From positions 12,049,129-12,113,128 of the forward strand of contig JAEMBT020000007.1 in NCBI GenBank assembly GCA_018873245.2: a stretch of 64,000 bases of DNA. Direction: 5' to 3'. Of the stretch, positions 34,901 to 46,209 are shown in pieces. Below the pieces are notes generated by a model that was not told where the DNA came from, did not search any database, and saw nothing but the letters and a program-made list of their open reading frames with translations. How positions within the stretch are numbered: position 1 is the first letter of the stretch; each line of letters starts with the position of its first letter. A program made the translations under genes and the position numbers. The DNA comes from Archegozetes longisetosus (Eukaryota; Arthropoda; Arachnida; Sarcoptiformes; Trhypochthoniidae).

Positions 34901-35955
34901 ATCTGGCAGGTCGAAACATTATAAAACCAAACGCCTATGACTTCGTAAGTAAAATCTGCTTTGACACACTTTCCAGTCATTCTTCCATGAGGAGTATTCA
35001 TTCTTCTTTTACATTTGTCATTACTTGGATCACATTTGCAGCATTCGAGTAGTGGAGTTTCAGGACATGTCGATTGTGTCTGGTTAGCAATTATGACAAC
35101 ATTTGTCATGACTTGTATTTCTTGACTGGATTTAAATACGAAATCTGGAAAATCCCAAACTTGATTGTAATTCTGGTATTCTTCTGGTCTAACATAATTG
35201 TTGAAATCATCTTTTGTACAGATTGTCCAAAATACAACTAAACTCAGATTTTGAGTACAATTTTTCTTTAATATTACTAATCGATTAGATGCAGCTATGA
35301 ATAAAGTTTGAAATGAGTGAAAGAGAATTCAACTTTTTAATCATAATGTTTGAGATAAAAACAAAAGTAGTATTTAAAATGGTCTTCTCAATAAAACAAA
35401 GAGTTTTATTTATAAAACTTATTTATCAAACAAGTCTTATGATCGAACTAGAGAAAAACTTGCTGATAAATTTGGTAAAAAAGGATCAACAAGTACGACT
35501 ATAATTGACATTAATAGCATTAATAAGCATATGTTGTAGAGAACATTTCTGAACACTATTTTTGTAAACTACATTAGATCAATAAAAATTCATTTTGATA
35601 GATCAAGTTTTCAGTATATGAGTAATTAATACTACTTGCGATCAAATTATCAAATTGTGAAAGCCTTTAACTGCTTTATCTGAGTTTAGTTTTATTTTGG
35701 ACGATCTGTATAATTACTAGGTATGGCTTCTTTAATACTCAAAACTACAGTACTGTGAATGTTACTATTGACTCTAATGTGACCTTTATTGTAAAGAATC
35801 CAACGAGTAATGAGTATCCAAATAAATGCACAGTAAACTAAAAAACCGATTCCAATACACTTGTTTGATTTGAAAACAACTTTTTTCTGCAATTCATATC
35901 GGATTAAACTTTTGAGTACATTCGAAACATTGTCTATGAACTTATAAATTTTCAT
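31982..35955 (-). CDS. P2X ATP-gated ion channel gene with two one-base frame breaks
   Basis: Three exons on the minus strand: 35955-35718, 35276-34899 and 32617-31982. Exon 1 gives the cytoplasmic N-terminus and TM1 (FLVYCAFIWILITRWILYNKGH). Exon 2 gives the extracellular strands: VWDFPDFVF, TNVVIIANQTQSTCPE and a Cys-rich head. Exon 3 gives GWCPVDRYLNP, CTYNPKSNPRCPVFLLGDII, the ATP-binding-region NCQPSYSFRRVD, GYTSYRFAHYSDGGKVRTFF and TM2 ending FACFIKILYRKS. In exon 3 the conserved reading needs a one-base shift at an A run (plus-strand T run 32474-32479) and another near 32215-32227. Each could be an assembly indel, or the gene may be dead. TM2 lacks the usual GSG. The second intron (2.3 kb) holds nested transposons. 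Family role: plasma-membrane trimeric cation channel opened by extracellular ATP. Confidence 0.8.
33355..34582. mobile_element. Tc1/mariner-type element, non-autonomous, TA duplication
   Basis: Ends CAGGGTGGACATTTTAAAAC and its exact complement at the right, flanked by TA (33353-33354 and 34583-34584). The 1.2-kb interior has no transposase; it contains another element (33894-34401) and a perfect 20-bp stem with a 28-base loop at 33716-33783. Confidence 0.85.
33894..34401. mobile_element. Second Tc1/mariner-type MITE nested inside the first
   Basis: Starts CAGTAAGCACATTATATCCG and ends with its complement, the match running about 31 bases; TA on each side (33892-33893 and 34402-34403). 508 bp, non-coding. 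This is the innermost layer of the P2X intron nest. Confidence 0.85.
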
Positions 35956-37554
35956 TATATATGATTCGGTATCAACTAATTAAAGCTATTTTCTCAATAA
36001 AAACACTTTTTCCCAAAGCATTCACTTACTCATTCAAGTTTATTAACTTGTTTCTCTTTTTATACCTGCTATCGTTATTTCCAAGGAATTCGTTGTAAAA
36101 AACTGATGGACGGGAAATAAAACGTGTATGGTGTGCTATTGATAAAGTTGAATTTAGCAAATATAATCTTTATATGTAAACAGACAATCTAATGTTTTTC
36201 ACCTCTCTTAGATACATATCTAAACGCCAATTGTAATAAATTCTTCTAATGAGATTAGTCTAAACGAATCATCATTATTGTTCAGATAGTATCATTGATC
36301 TCATTGTCAAATTAGCTTTTTTGACTTAACAAGATCCAAGGGGTCAACAATGAAAAACAGTAAAAAGGCTACTCATTATTCTTATATTCTTTCGAATAAC
36401 TTTTTGCTCAACAAAAAACTTTTTGAAATTTTAGTTTCTTTTCTAAAACAATGTTACGCAGTGACGCAACCTTAAGTGATTTGGATCGAAATTTTGCATA
36501 TTTTATAGAAAGTACATTCAAACGAATACCAAGCTATTTAACACTTGTTATTTTCAATGTCACATCACTTATATGTATTATTATAATACATGACATAAAC
36601 TACATATAAAGTTTTGTTTTTCTTACGGGGAGTCGGCTCTCAGAGACCAGACATAGAACATCACAAATGGATCCTAAGGTCTTAATCTTTTTGTATGTGT
36701 AAATTCCGATTTCAAAACTATGTCGTTTTGTCTATATTTTCATATTTTTCTAATAAAAGACCCAAAAAATCAAACTATTAATACCCGACAACACAATTGA
36801 CAAAGGCGTAACGGCAATTTATTCATATACATAATTCACAAAAATTATTTTCGAATTTTTCATTTTTGATCAAAAGTTGTCTTAAGATTGCTTCTTAATA
36901 ACTTATTCAGAGTTGAAGCCTTATCGCAAAACACTGATTAACTCCGAACCCTCTTTGTTTGCATGATGTATTTACTTAAATCTTGCAATTTTGATAAAAG
37001 CGAACACAAATTGTTAATCTTTACTTATTTGTCATATCTACATAATACGAACTAAAAACAGATGACTTTCAAACGCAGGTTAAACTAAACATCTAATGAT
37101 TCACTATCCGTTCGGCACATAAATAGAGCGATCATTGACTTCAGCGATCAATTCGTATAATTATTATTAATGATTTATTAAACTTATTAATAATTCGTTC
37201 AATAACGAAATGAATCGATAATTATTTTAATGAGAGTTATATTTAAACTTATATTTTTGATTGTGCTTTCACTAAAATTTGAAGACCTGTTGATTGAACT
37301 AAATTTGGTCATTAGAAAAATCATTGTTGCAGAAAATGAAGCACGCAACCAATATACTCAACTATATTGAGACACTTACTTTCCTTTCTTAATAATTAAC
37401 TATTATTAAAGAAGCAGTAAATCGTAAAATGACTGACACATAAAAATTCAAATTAGATCTAAATAGATTTCCATAAAAAGTTGATTATATATAAGGGTTA
37501 CTTTTACTTTTGTTTCTCAAAAGTCTGTCGTGAAACAACACAACTATTAAAATA
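35956..37554. other. Intergenic region between divergent genes
   Basis: Holds the promoter regions of the P2X gene (minus) and the small secreted gene (plus). No coding exon or clean repeat found apart from the TATA box at 37486. Confidence 0.5.
37486..37494 (+). promoter_or_regulatory. TATA box of the small secreted His/Gly/Tyr-rich gene
   Basis: TATATATAA, 61-69 bases before the ATG at 37555, implying a short 5' untranslated leader. Confidence 0.55.
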
Positions 37555-38186
37555 ATGACTTCACCACGTATAATAACTTTTGTAACTGTTTTTGCAGTTT
37601 GTTTTTCTAGCTATTTCATACTAAATGTTGAGGCGCGCCATAGAAAAGGAGGTGAGTAGTAAACAATTTGCAAGTTTCAACAAAGTATGTAAACATTGAA
37701 AACATTAACTACTAACAGACATCATTATAATTGGGGGCCACGGCGGTGGACATCACGAAGAACACGAAGAAAAGGTAAGGGGAAGTGAACAAAGTATTCG
37801 AGGTTCTCTTTTCTAAAATTGTCAACTCAAAATGCTTTCAAATTTATGCAATAAATAGATCAAATTTATACCGATCCCCTATCCAATGCACCAGCAACAT
37901 TATCAACACCAACCCATCTACACTGCTCCGTAAGTAGATATCTTAATTTCTATGATAAAATTCAATTTTCAAATCTTGTCTCATTTCGATGAATTAAATG
38001 TGTAGAAACAATGTGGTTCTCAAGAGAATCACAAAATTTACATTTTGTTAAGCATCTTCTTGAACTTATTATTTTGTCATTCTTAGAAACTTATAATTTG
38101 AATGTTTTATATTTTCTAATTAAAGGTATCAATCACACCAAAGTGGATACATGAGCTTCGGTGGTTATGACTCACATTCATACTAA
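37555..38186 (+). CDS. Small secreted His/Gly/Gln/Tyr-rich protein, four exons
   Basis: Exons 37555-37651, 37719-37774, 37859-37929 and 38126-38186 join in phase with canonical splice sites and give 94 residues. A signal peptide (residues 1-28, ending FILNVEA) is followed by RHRKG, a GGHGGGHHEEHEEK stretch, IPIPYPMHQQHYQHQP and a Gly/Ser/Tyr-rich end (GYMSFGGYDSHSY). No cysteine. The exons are each too short to show as an open frame, but the TATA box, signal peptide and consistent phases support a real gene. The composition is that of cuticle- or silk-associated or metal-binding secreted proteins; I do not recognise a family. His-rich runs would be expected to bind zinc or copper. Confidence 0.75.
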
Positions 38187-39823
38187 AATGATTAATATTC
38201 AGAACAGAAAATGATAATCAATACTTCAGTTATGACGAGCAGTTAAGTAACAAAGTTGCCAAAAATAAGTTAAATAAGTGTTTACAAACGAATGAAACCT
38301 CTGTTGTTGTACTCAGACTATGATTTTTGTGGTTTATTTTGTAAAATTGATATCTTATGTTTCTTACTGTTGTGTTTGGGATAATTTACTTAGAAATCTA
38401 TCAAAACTTGTATTAAGAATGAATTCATAACTTATATCAATATAATAAACTAACTAATAATCTTAATTGAATACTTGCGTGAACATTCGGTAATTAGATA
38501 AGAATTTTTGTATAATATGCACCCACTATACTGTTTGGATATTGTTCGTTCAATATTGTAGATAATAAACACCAATTTATTGATTAAATTAATTTGATAG
38601 AAATCACAATGTACCAAACTCTTGAACAATTATTATCATTAGAAAATATCATAATCAATAAACAGAGTTGTCGCATCATACGATCATTTGCTTAATTTAC
38701 TCAATAAGAGCTGCAATTGACTCAAACGCACACCAGTAATATATATTCACATTTACTTTTAGCTATACAACGAGCAAATTTTAGATGAGAAATAATGCAT
38801 AGCAGTAGAAGTTACACGAAAACCAATGAAGACTTTTATATACCTGATTGCTAACTACCTAAAGCTGCCTCACAACTTTTTACTTTGCATTCTTGGAAAG
38901 AGACTATTTCGAAAAAAAGTTATGACAGAATCAGTCCGTGATTCGAACTGAAACCGATTTTCTGTTTCATTTTAACCTATTCCGTAGAAACTTAAATAAA
39001 AGAAACCAAAGTGCGAAATAATATTGTGAGTGCATAAAATATTTTGCACTCATAAATTATCAGTTACTGATAAGATATCCTATTTCTAGATCTGAAACTG
39101 TAAACAACCTTTTCTCTGAACACGAGCTATTTTCGGATTCAGATATACGCGTGTAAATAACTTATTGACCACTTATCGATAAGTGATCTTTCGAGCTCCC
39201 TCGTAGCTGGTCATGTAGCTGGTCAGCAACAAACGATCAGCGAATAACATTATTAAACGAAAATCGAAATCCACGTAAAGAAAAGTTCTCCCTTCAATTC
39301 TAAATTTACTTAAAGTGTCATTTCAGGAATTGAAAGAGGACTCGTGTCTAACTTATGGTTGCCTTAATGTACAATTCTTTGTGACATTCAATAAAATATT
39401 TTATATGCAAAGCCGTTTTGTTTTATTGAGAGAGTAAGTGAAGACAAACGATAAGTGCAACGCACTCCATCATAAGAGGCTCTTTCACTTACAATATAAA
39501 GGATTCTTTAGAACTTTTAATTTATTTTATCAAACGCTTAACGAGCAAAGATGAGATACCTTGTCAATAAGAACACGTTTAAGTGCATAATACTAGTACT
39601 TCTACTTAAAATTCTGGATAGCTATTGATTTCTTAACAATCGCTTTCAAATTCTTTATAACATTTTACATCAAAGGCAGAACGTATATTGCGTAACTTCT
39701 ATTCTTCATGGAAAACAAATCTTCTGTTTATAAGCTTAAGTTCAATGTCAAAAAGATAAAGCAATCATTACTTATTTAAACTGACTTTTGTTACAGTAAT
39801 TTTCAATCAATAGTTGGAGTGAA
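38187..39823. other. Intergenic region
   Basis: No gene or RNA gene seen. Short imperfect repeats (for example GTAGCTGGTCA twice near 39207-39230) only. Confidence 0.45.
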
Positions 39824-42327
39824 ATGAAATCATTATTAATTTCGTTGATCGCTTTGTATTTTTATGCATTTGGTATGTTTTTCATTTATTAGAACTGTTT
39901 TGGTTAGGTTAGGTTATACTGTTATACTATCATAAATAATGACATTCTCAAAATAAATTTTAGATACTCTCTTCACTCTTCAAGCCTCCTAAGATCTGTT
40001 TTAAATACTAGTTTTAAAATTTCATAACATATGTCGAACAGTCAATTAAGTATAGAAATTATTGGGATCTCGATTCTCATATTCATGTTTGTTTATTATA
40101 ATTAGATTCTAGTATTATATATAGAATTAAAATTCTATTTATTCTTTCACTAAATTATTTAATATCAAAGTGGAATTCACGAAACGGTCATTAAATAGAT
40201 ACGTTTGATTAAGAATGTGAACAACCTGAGAGCAACCTTTAATTGGTTTTAAATGTATTTCTAGTCGAATGCAGACGGCAATGCATTCCAAGAGAAGGAC
40301 AAACCAGTATTTACTGCGTCTGTAACGCCACTTACTGTGACGATTTAGACACAATCACTGAACAAGGAAAGGGTGAGGCGCTTCTTTTCGAAACTAATAA
40401 AAAAGGAGACCGCTTTAAAGAAACTAAGTTAAAATTTATGCCGAATAATGCGTCGAACAGTTCTCTGACTCTAACTATTGATAAAAGCAAAAAATATCAA
40501 AGAATCATTGGTTTTGGTGGTGCGTTCACTGATGCGAGTGGTATCAATTTGAATACATTACCAAAAGATTTAGCGTCAAATGTTATCAAAGATTATTTCT
40601 CTAAAAATGGCATCGAATATACAATGGGAAGAATACCTATAGCAGGATGTGATTTCTCTTCACATCCGTATACATACGACGATCATCCAAATGATGATAA
40701 CTTAACTTTATTCAAGCTACAGCCGGAAGACCTTGATTGTAAAGTATGAAACAATAAATTTATACTAGTTATACTCTTAAACAATCTGTAAACAAGTATT
40801 CAATTCAACCTATTGATTACGAGAGTTTATTCATAGCTCCAAACAAATTTTCAAAATTGGCCAATAATTAACCACTAGATTTCATATGGAGAGAATAAGA
40901 TTATTAGTTCTTACTATGGCTTCATATAAAGAATATTGATAATTTATTTTTTAGATACCTTATATAAAACAAGCTCTGAATGTAAGTCCACATAAAGTCA
41001 AACTATTCGCGAGTCCGTGGTCGGCGCCAGCTTGGATGAAGACTAACAATAAATTGAATAATGGTGGACAACTTTTTGGAAAACCTGGTGAAAAATATTA
41101 TCAAATTTGGGCAAATTATTTCGTGAAGTAAGTCTTGAATTACAACAAATTTAATCGAAATATGAACCACATATTTACCTAGAGAGTACTTAACTGGTGT
41201 TCATTGATTTTTAACTTTGTGTGACTAATTCAATTAAAATCAACTATTGAAAATAGCAAATATTAATTAAACTGGGCTCGAAAGTTCCAAACAGTATTAT
41301 CCCTTGTCATTATTTTTTCGCTAATTGTTAAAATTTTGAAAATTAGATTTCTAGACGCATACAAATCAAATGGCATCAATTTTTGGGGACTCACAGTAGA
41401 GAACGAGCCCTACACTGGATACGACCCAAATTATAGGTTCAATTGCTTGGGCTTAACGAAAGAACTCGAACGGGATTTTGTTAAACTTGATTTGGGTCCG
41501 GCTCTGGCTAAAGCTGGTTATGGAAAGGACAAATTGAATGTTATGATCTACGATGATTCTAGAGATCATCCAATGCTAGAATGGGCCGACACCTGCTTTC
41601 ACGACAACGAGTCAGCTCAATATTTGAATGGAATCGCGTATCACTGCTATGCAAACGGTGGCACCCCTTGGGATATTCTCGACAAAGTACATGAGGCACA
41701 TCCTTCTCAGTTCATACTATCAACTGAATGCTGTCAAGAATTCAATATTAGGCCAAAACACACATTAATGAGAATCGGTTTTTGGGAAAACTCCGAAAAT
41801 TACATGAAGGACGTCATGCTAGTCAGTCACTTTTCTTTACAGTTACTTACTATGAGAGCTTTCTAAAAGCTCTTAGATACTTTTATGTTATATAATCTTT
41901 CTTCATTCAAATCGATATTTTTTGTTGAAATTTTTCAAAGAATTTGCAACACTGGGTCGCTGGATATGTTGAATGGAATTACGCCTTAGATCTTTACGGA
42001 CAACCGAATTGGGCCGGATTTTCGTCAGAGCCACCTATTCTCATCAACGCCACGGCACAAGAGTACTATAAAGATCCGAAATTCTATGTTTTGGGACATT
42101 TTAGCAAATTTTTAGTACCAGATTCTGTTAGAATTTCTCTTACAATGAAGGAAGCTGTGAAAAATTTGAATGCAGTCGCATTCTTAAGACCAGATAACGC
42201 GACTGTCGTTATTGCCTATAATCTTAACAAAGAGCCAATTGATTTAGTGATAAATGATTCACAAATTGGTAATTTATCAGCTTCTATATCACCGAATTCA
42301 ATTCAATCTTATATATATTGGAACTGA
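39824..42327 (+). CDS. Lysosomal glucosylceramidase (GH30), GBA1-like
   Basis: Five exons: 39824-39872, 40265-40743, 40955-41127, 41347-41821 and 41941-42327; 520 residues, close to the usual length. Signal peptide MKSLLISLIALYFYAFG, then the Cys-rich N-terminal strand RRQCIP...YCVCNATYCD typical of GBA1. Core landmarks: GFGGAFTDA, FASPWSAPAWMKTN, the acid/base Glu in TVENEP (about residue 254), GIAYHCY, the nucleophile in STECC (about residue 361), WNYALD, PNWAGF, FYVLGHFSKF and a C-terminal beta domain. The enzyme cleaves glucosylceramide to glucose and ceramide in the lysosome. The donor of exon 4 is GTCAGT, a weaker form of the consensus; all phases agree. All key residues are present, so an active enzyme is expected. 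Confidence 0.94.
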
Positions 42328-42975
42328 AAACTAACTCAATTTATCTAATTAAATACAAATTGAATCATTTTTCAAGTTTATTGATGGATAAACGGTCTCG
42401 ATAAATAAAAAATCGATTTGTTTTAACAAATATTTTTTGAAACTCATGAAAGGAAAATGAGAATAGATAAATTAGATTGTAAATTTTCGTAACCATTTTA
42501 GTTGTAAGAAGTAATTATTGTGAATGAAATCAATGAGTACAGAATCTGTAACAATAGTTACACTGTGGAAATCGCAACAAATTCAACAAACTCTTTTTGT
42601 GACTAAATTAGTTCATAATTACACGTGCAATCAAAAGTTGCTAGTAAACTGAATTTTCACAAAATTTCTCGTTTAACATACTAAGAAGCAAAATTCTTTT
42701 ATTCAATTAGCTTCAAAGTAGACTTCTTTCAAGTATCGTTGCAAATTAAGTTATCGTCTGAATCCAGTAGAGATTAGATTACAGGAAAGACGGCTCAACA
42801 AAAGGCAATTAAATTACATTTCTACTCTGTGAATCAAAAGTTCACTTCGATGAAAAAGTATATTACATTGCAAACATTACAGACTCTTTCATTTTCTGTG
42901 AGATAATCACTGACTAAAACAATCGTTTGAAATATTTTCTCCTAAGAACAATCTGAATTAATTGAACTTTTAAAA
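42328..42975. other. Intergenic spacer
   Basis: AT-rich, no gene or element recognised. Confidence 0.4.
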
Positions 42976-43500
42976 ATGTCAAACTTCAATTCTGAAATAA
43001 ATTATAAAATAGTATTAGTAGTAGATCCAGGAATCGGAAAAACACAGATAATTGACAAACTGGGAGCAAAACTTCTGAATTCTTTACCAAAATCAATAAT
43101 GGATACTTCACAAACATACTGGTATCGATTAAGAGTTGACGACAAGAATATAAGTTTATTTATATTTTATGTTTGAGGAAATGAAAACGCCATTTCACGA
43201 TACTTGGACCAAGCTAGCTCAGTAATCATTGTATACGACGCTAGTGATTATAAAACTTGTAAAAGCAATAATAAATGGCTCACATTATTGAGAAATAAAA
43301 TTGAAGACCCACAACCTATTATTATGTTAGCAGCAAATAAATGCGATTCAGCCAAACCAATCAGTATTAGAGATGGAGATACTTTTGCCCGCAACAATGA
43401 CCTAAGGTTTATGGAAACTTCTGCTTTGAATAATACTAAAATTAATGAAATGTTTATTGTGATCGCTAAAGAATTGATCAAACAAATAATTCAGGAATAA
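42976..43500 (+). pseudogene. Degenerate Rab-like small GTPase
   Basis: Intronless. From the ATG the frame reads like a Rab domain: YKIVLVVDPGIGKTQ (P-loop whose first Gly is lost), a TGA stop at 43174-43176 exactly where the WDTAG motif should be, then in the same frame GNENAISRYLDQASSVIIVYD, ANKCD (kept NKxD) and METSALNN (SAK changed), ending IIQE without a prenylation cysteine. The stop, the altered P-loop and the missing C-terminal Cys make a working GTPase unlikely. It precedes the better-kept copy by only tens of bases; whether the two were once a fused double-domain protein is discussed in the findings. Confidence 0.7.
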
Positions 43501-44219
43501 GTGATGTCAAGTCAATCATTCAAACTGATCAAAACAATGAAGCTGAAAAATTATACAGAGAAAGAGCTCAAGTAATCAAGTATAAAGTTATTCTATTAGG
43601 CGACAGCGGTGTTGGAAAAACTAGCTTAACTCAAAAATTGATTAGCGATAAATTCAATCAACGTCTTCCTGCATCTGTAAACGTCGAGTTTTATAGACAC
43701 GAAGAACTTATAGATAATAATACAAGAATTAAGTTTGATATTTGGGACACTTGTGGTTCTGAGAGATATAACACTTTGAATGCTTTTTATTATAGAAATA
43801 CAGACGCAGTCATATTCATGTATGACATAAGTAATAAGACTACTTATGATGATTTAGAAATGTGGAGAAGACAAGTGGAACAGCACATCGAAGACTATCG
43901 CGACTTGTTCATCGCTATCGTTGGCACAAAATATGATTTGATTGATTCGAGACAAGTCAAGTACGAAAAGGTAAAATCATTTGCCGAACAAAATCAGTAT
44001 TTATTTATGGAAACTTCGGCCAAAACTGGTAGAAATGCTAGAGAACTTTTCAATGCTATAGCGAAAGCTATGGCTGACAGAGAGATTCATGGAAGAAGAA
44101 AAAATGATCGCGACTCGGCAAGCGATCATAAAGATCTGAGAGAAGATAAAGATATTGTCAGACTTGATTCAAACGGATTGACACAGAATAATACTAGTAA
44201 TAGGGCTTGTTGCAACTAA
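43470..44219 (+). CDS. Rab5-like small GTPase, intronless, no clear start codon
   Basis: The open frame runs from 43470 to the stop at 44219 and contains a full G domain: YKVILLGDSGVGKTS, switch I region, FDIWDTCGSERYNTL (A of DTAG changed to C), VGTKYDL (N of NKxD changed to T) and ETSAKTGRNARELF, then a charged tail and the end RACCN, a Rab-type double-cysteine prenylation signal. Overall wording is nearest to Rab5/21/22, which act on early endosomes. No in-frame ATG lies ahead of the P-loop, so either a missing upstream exon, a non-ATG start or a retrocopy is involved. The changed DTAG and NKxD residues could alter nucleotide handling. Intron loss suggests origin by retrotransposition. Confidence 0.7.
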   Translation, partial: RIDQTNNSGISDVKSIIQTDQNNEAEKLYRERAQVIKYKVILLGDSGVGKTSLTQKLISDKFNQRLPASVNVEFYRHEELIDNNTRIKFDIWDTCGSERYNTLNAFYYRNTDAVIFMYDISNKTTYDDLEMWRRQVEQHIEDYRDLFIAIVGTKYDLIDSRQVKYEKVKSFAEQNQYLFMETSAKTGRNARELFNAIAKAMADREIHGRRKNDRDSASDHKDLREDKDIVRLDSNGLTQNNTSNRACCN

Positions 44220-44656
44220 TACTAATTGAGCAATATTCAACTTGTTTCAATTATATTTGGTTGATATTATCGTTAAACGTTCGTTAAACCTTTTTCACTT
44301 GAATTTTACATTCTATGAATAATAAGAATGAATGCATCATTCATTATTCAAACTTATTATTCAACTGTTCAACTTTAATGCTATGAGGGCTCTATCATTG
44401 TTTTAATAATCGAATTTATGCATTCAGTTTGAAAGCTTCAATCATTATTGAATGATTGTGTAATTGATATTGAGTGACAGATTTTAATGTAATTGTTACT
44501 TATCTACTGATCTTTTAAACTGATATCTAAATGAAAAATAAAGGCATTAATGCAAATAACCCTTAGATTGAACCTTATATAAATTGAACTGTTTTTTACA
44601 AAAATAGTCAGTTGTATTGATTGAGTGCAGTCAACAATTTACAAATTGATAGTAAA
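44220..44656. other. Spacer and promoter region of the second helical-repeat gene
   Basis: Contains a TATA box at 44576 and otherwise plain AT-rich sequence. Confidence 0.4.
44576..44583 (+). promoter_or_regulatory. TATA box of the helical-repeat protein gene, member 2
   Basis: TATATAAA, 74-81 bases before the ATG at 44657, the same word and nearly the same spacing as in member 1 (17907). Confidence 0.55.
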
Positions 44657-45599
44657 ATGAAGTTCTATTTGGTTGTAATAGCTCTCTCTATGTCGTCCCT
44701 CTGTGGATGCAATGTCTTGAATCCAAGACAAGGTAAATATACATATTTGAACGTTTTACATAAGTAGAAGTATTTTGCGCTCACTCTTAATTTTTTGTAC
44801 CCTTCATGAAACATAGAAGATAAAGACCTAAGCTTACCGAAGATTATTGGCATCAAACAATTCGAGGATTTTTTGAGAGTAATTGAGCGACAAGTTCTTC
44901 AGTTGAGTACTCAATTACAAAGAATATTTTTACCTCGGGACGACTCTCAGGCTCCTCTCACTAAGTCTGAAATCGAGGCTACTATTGAACAATTGAAAAA
45001 TGGAATAAAAGAACTTCAAGACAATATCAACGTTTTGAGAGATGAATTTTCAAAGCGTTTTGGTGGACTTCAGGCCGATTCTACAAACTCCAATAATAAT
45101 AACGTATACCCAGGAGTTCCACTTCTGCGTGAATTCATAGAATATATTTCACTCTTACAAAAACAAATTGCAGGTATGACTTTAGTTTGAATTTCTTAAT
45201 GCAAAAAATCTATTGCTCTAAACAAGTTTAGCAAAGCCATCTATTTTTCTGAACTTCAGTTTTTCGCGACATTGATTGTCGTAGAATTTTTCATTATTTT
45301 TATAGAGAATTCTTAAACAGCTGTTATTATATTTGATAATAACTTATTTTTGATTTTGAAATATGCTAATAGGTTTAACAAACTTATTAACTCGAGCACT
45401 AACGGGTGGAACCAGTCAAAATTCATATTTGGACTCAGCAAGCGATAGTAACGCACCAAGAATCCCATTCTTACAGGAGTTTCAGGAATTCATTCTTTTA
45501 GCACAGAAACAGTTGAGCAGATTAGCAGAAAGTGTACGAAGAACCATAACAATCGGTGGACAACAGCTGGACAAGGATTTGGGCCAACAGCCAAATTAG
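44657..45599 (+). CDS. Secreted protein of amphipathic helical repeats (family A, member 2)
   Basis: Three exons: 44657-44732, 44817-45173 and 45373-45599; 219 residues. Signal peptide MKFYLVVIALSMSSLCG, then NPRQ, as in member 1 (NKRQ). About four units of some 30 residues follow: IGIKQFEDFLRVIERQVLQL, EIEATIEQLKNGIKEL, LREFIEYISLLQKQIAGL...LLTRALTGG and LQEFQEFILLAQKQLSRL, separated by linkers rich in Pro, Asn, Asp and Ser (an NNNN run echoes the Asn stretch of member 1). The QKQ-I/L core and the L-T/S-R-x-L-T-G unit end match member 1 closely enough for common origin. An intron falls inside a repeat just after QKQIA, near the equivalent place in member 1. Function unknown; the helices may bind lipid or self-associate. 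Confidence 0.8.
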
Positions 45600-46209
45600 T
45601 AATTTAAAGCATAAACATTAAACAATCTGAAACTTTATTTAATTTATTAACAAGTTTTCTTTTATCTTTAATTTCTATATATTTTGTACTGGTTTTGTGC
45701 TTTGAATATATTTAGTTTGCGTTCGTGTATTAATCAGTTTAATTAGATTTTACATTAAAATTTGGTTGCAAGCATTCAAAAGTTGCGCTTCAAAATTTAT
45801 TTACTTATTAAAAACCTATAACTTTACTATAAGTAACGTTAATATAAAATAGAAAATTTCTCAAACGTAAGGTACATCGAATTTAATAAAATGAAGTACT
45901 TTTTAAATAAAAAAATTGATCGAATGGCATAAAGTGATAATAAATAAATTTGAATATAAGAAATAATATGAATTTGAGAGTAGACTGCCCAAATTTGATT
46001 CACCAAAATAGAGATAAATAAGAGATTGAGTTGTAGTTTATGTACGATTTGGAAAACATGCTTTTGTTTACCTAGTAATATGAAACACATAAAGTGTTGC
46101 ATCACTTTGTGATCGATTTGATTCTACAACTAAATGCAATTGTTGCAACAATTACAACATTAATTAATAATAGATAAAAATACGATATCGTATATAAAAA
46201 TAAACAAAA
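45600..46209. other. Intergenic spacer
   Basis: AT-rich, no gene recognised; the minus-strand frame at 45839-46105 is low-complexity and unsupported. Confidence 0.4.

Noticed and set aside
43174..43176. TGA in the first Rab domain read as a recoded codon (selenocysteine or readthrough)
   Set aside because: The P-loop, SAK motif and prenylation tail are also degraded, so an ordinary nonsense mutation is simpler; standard stops are used elsewhere in the window.
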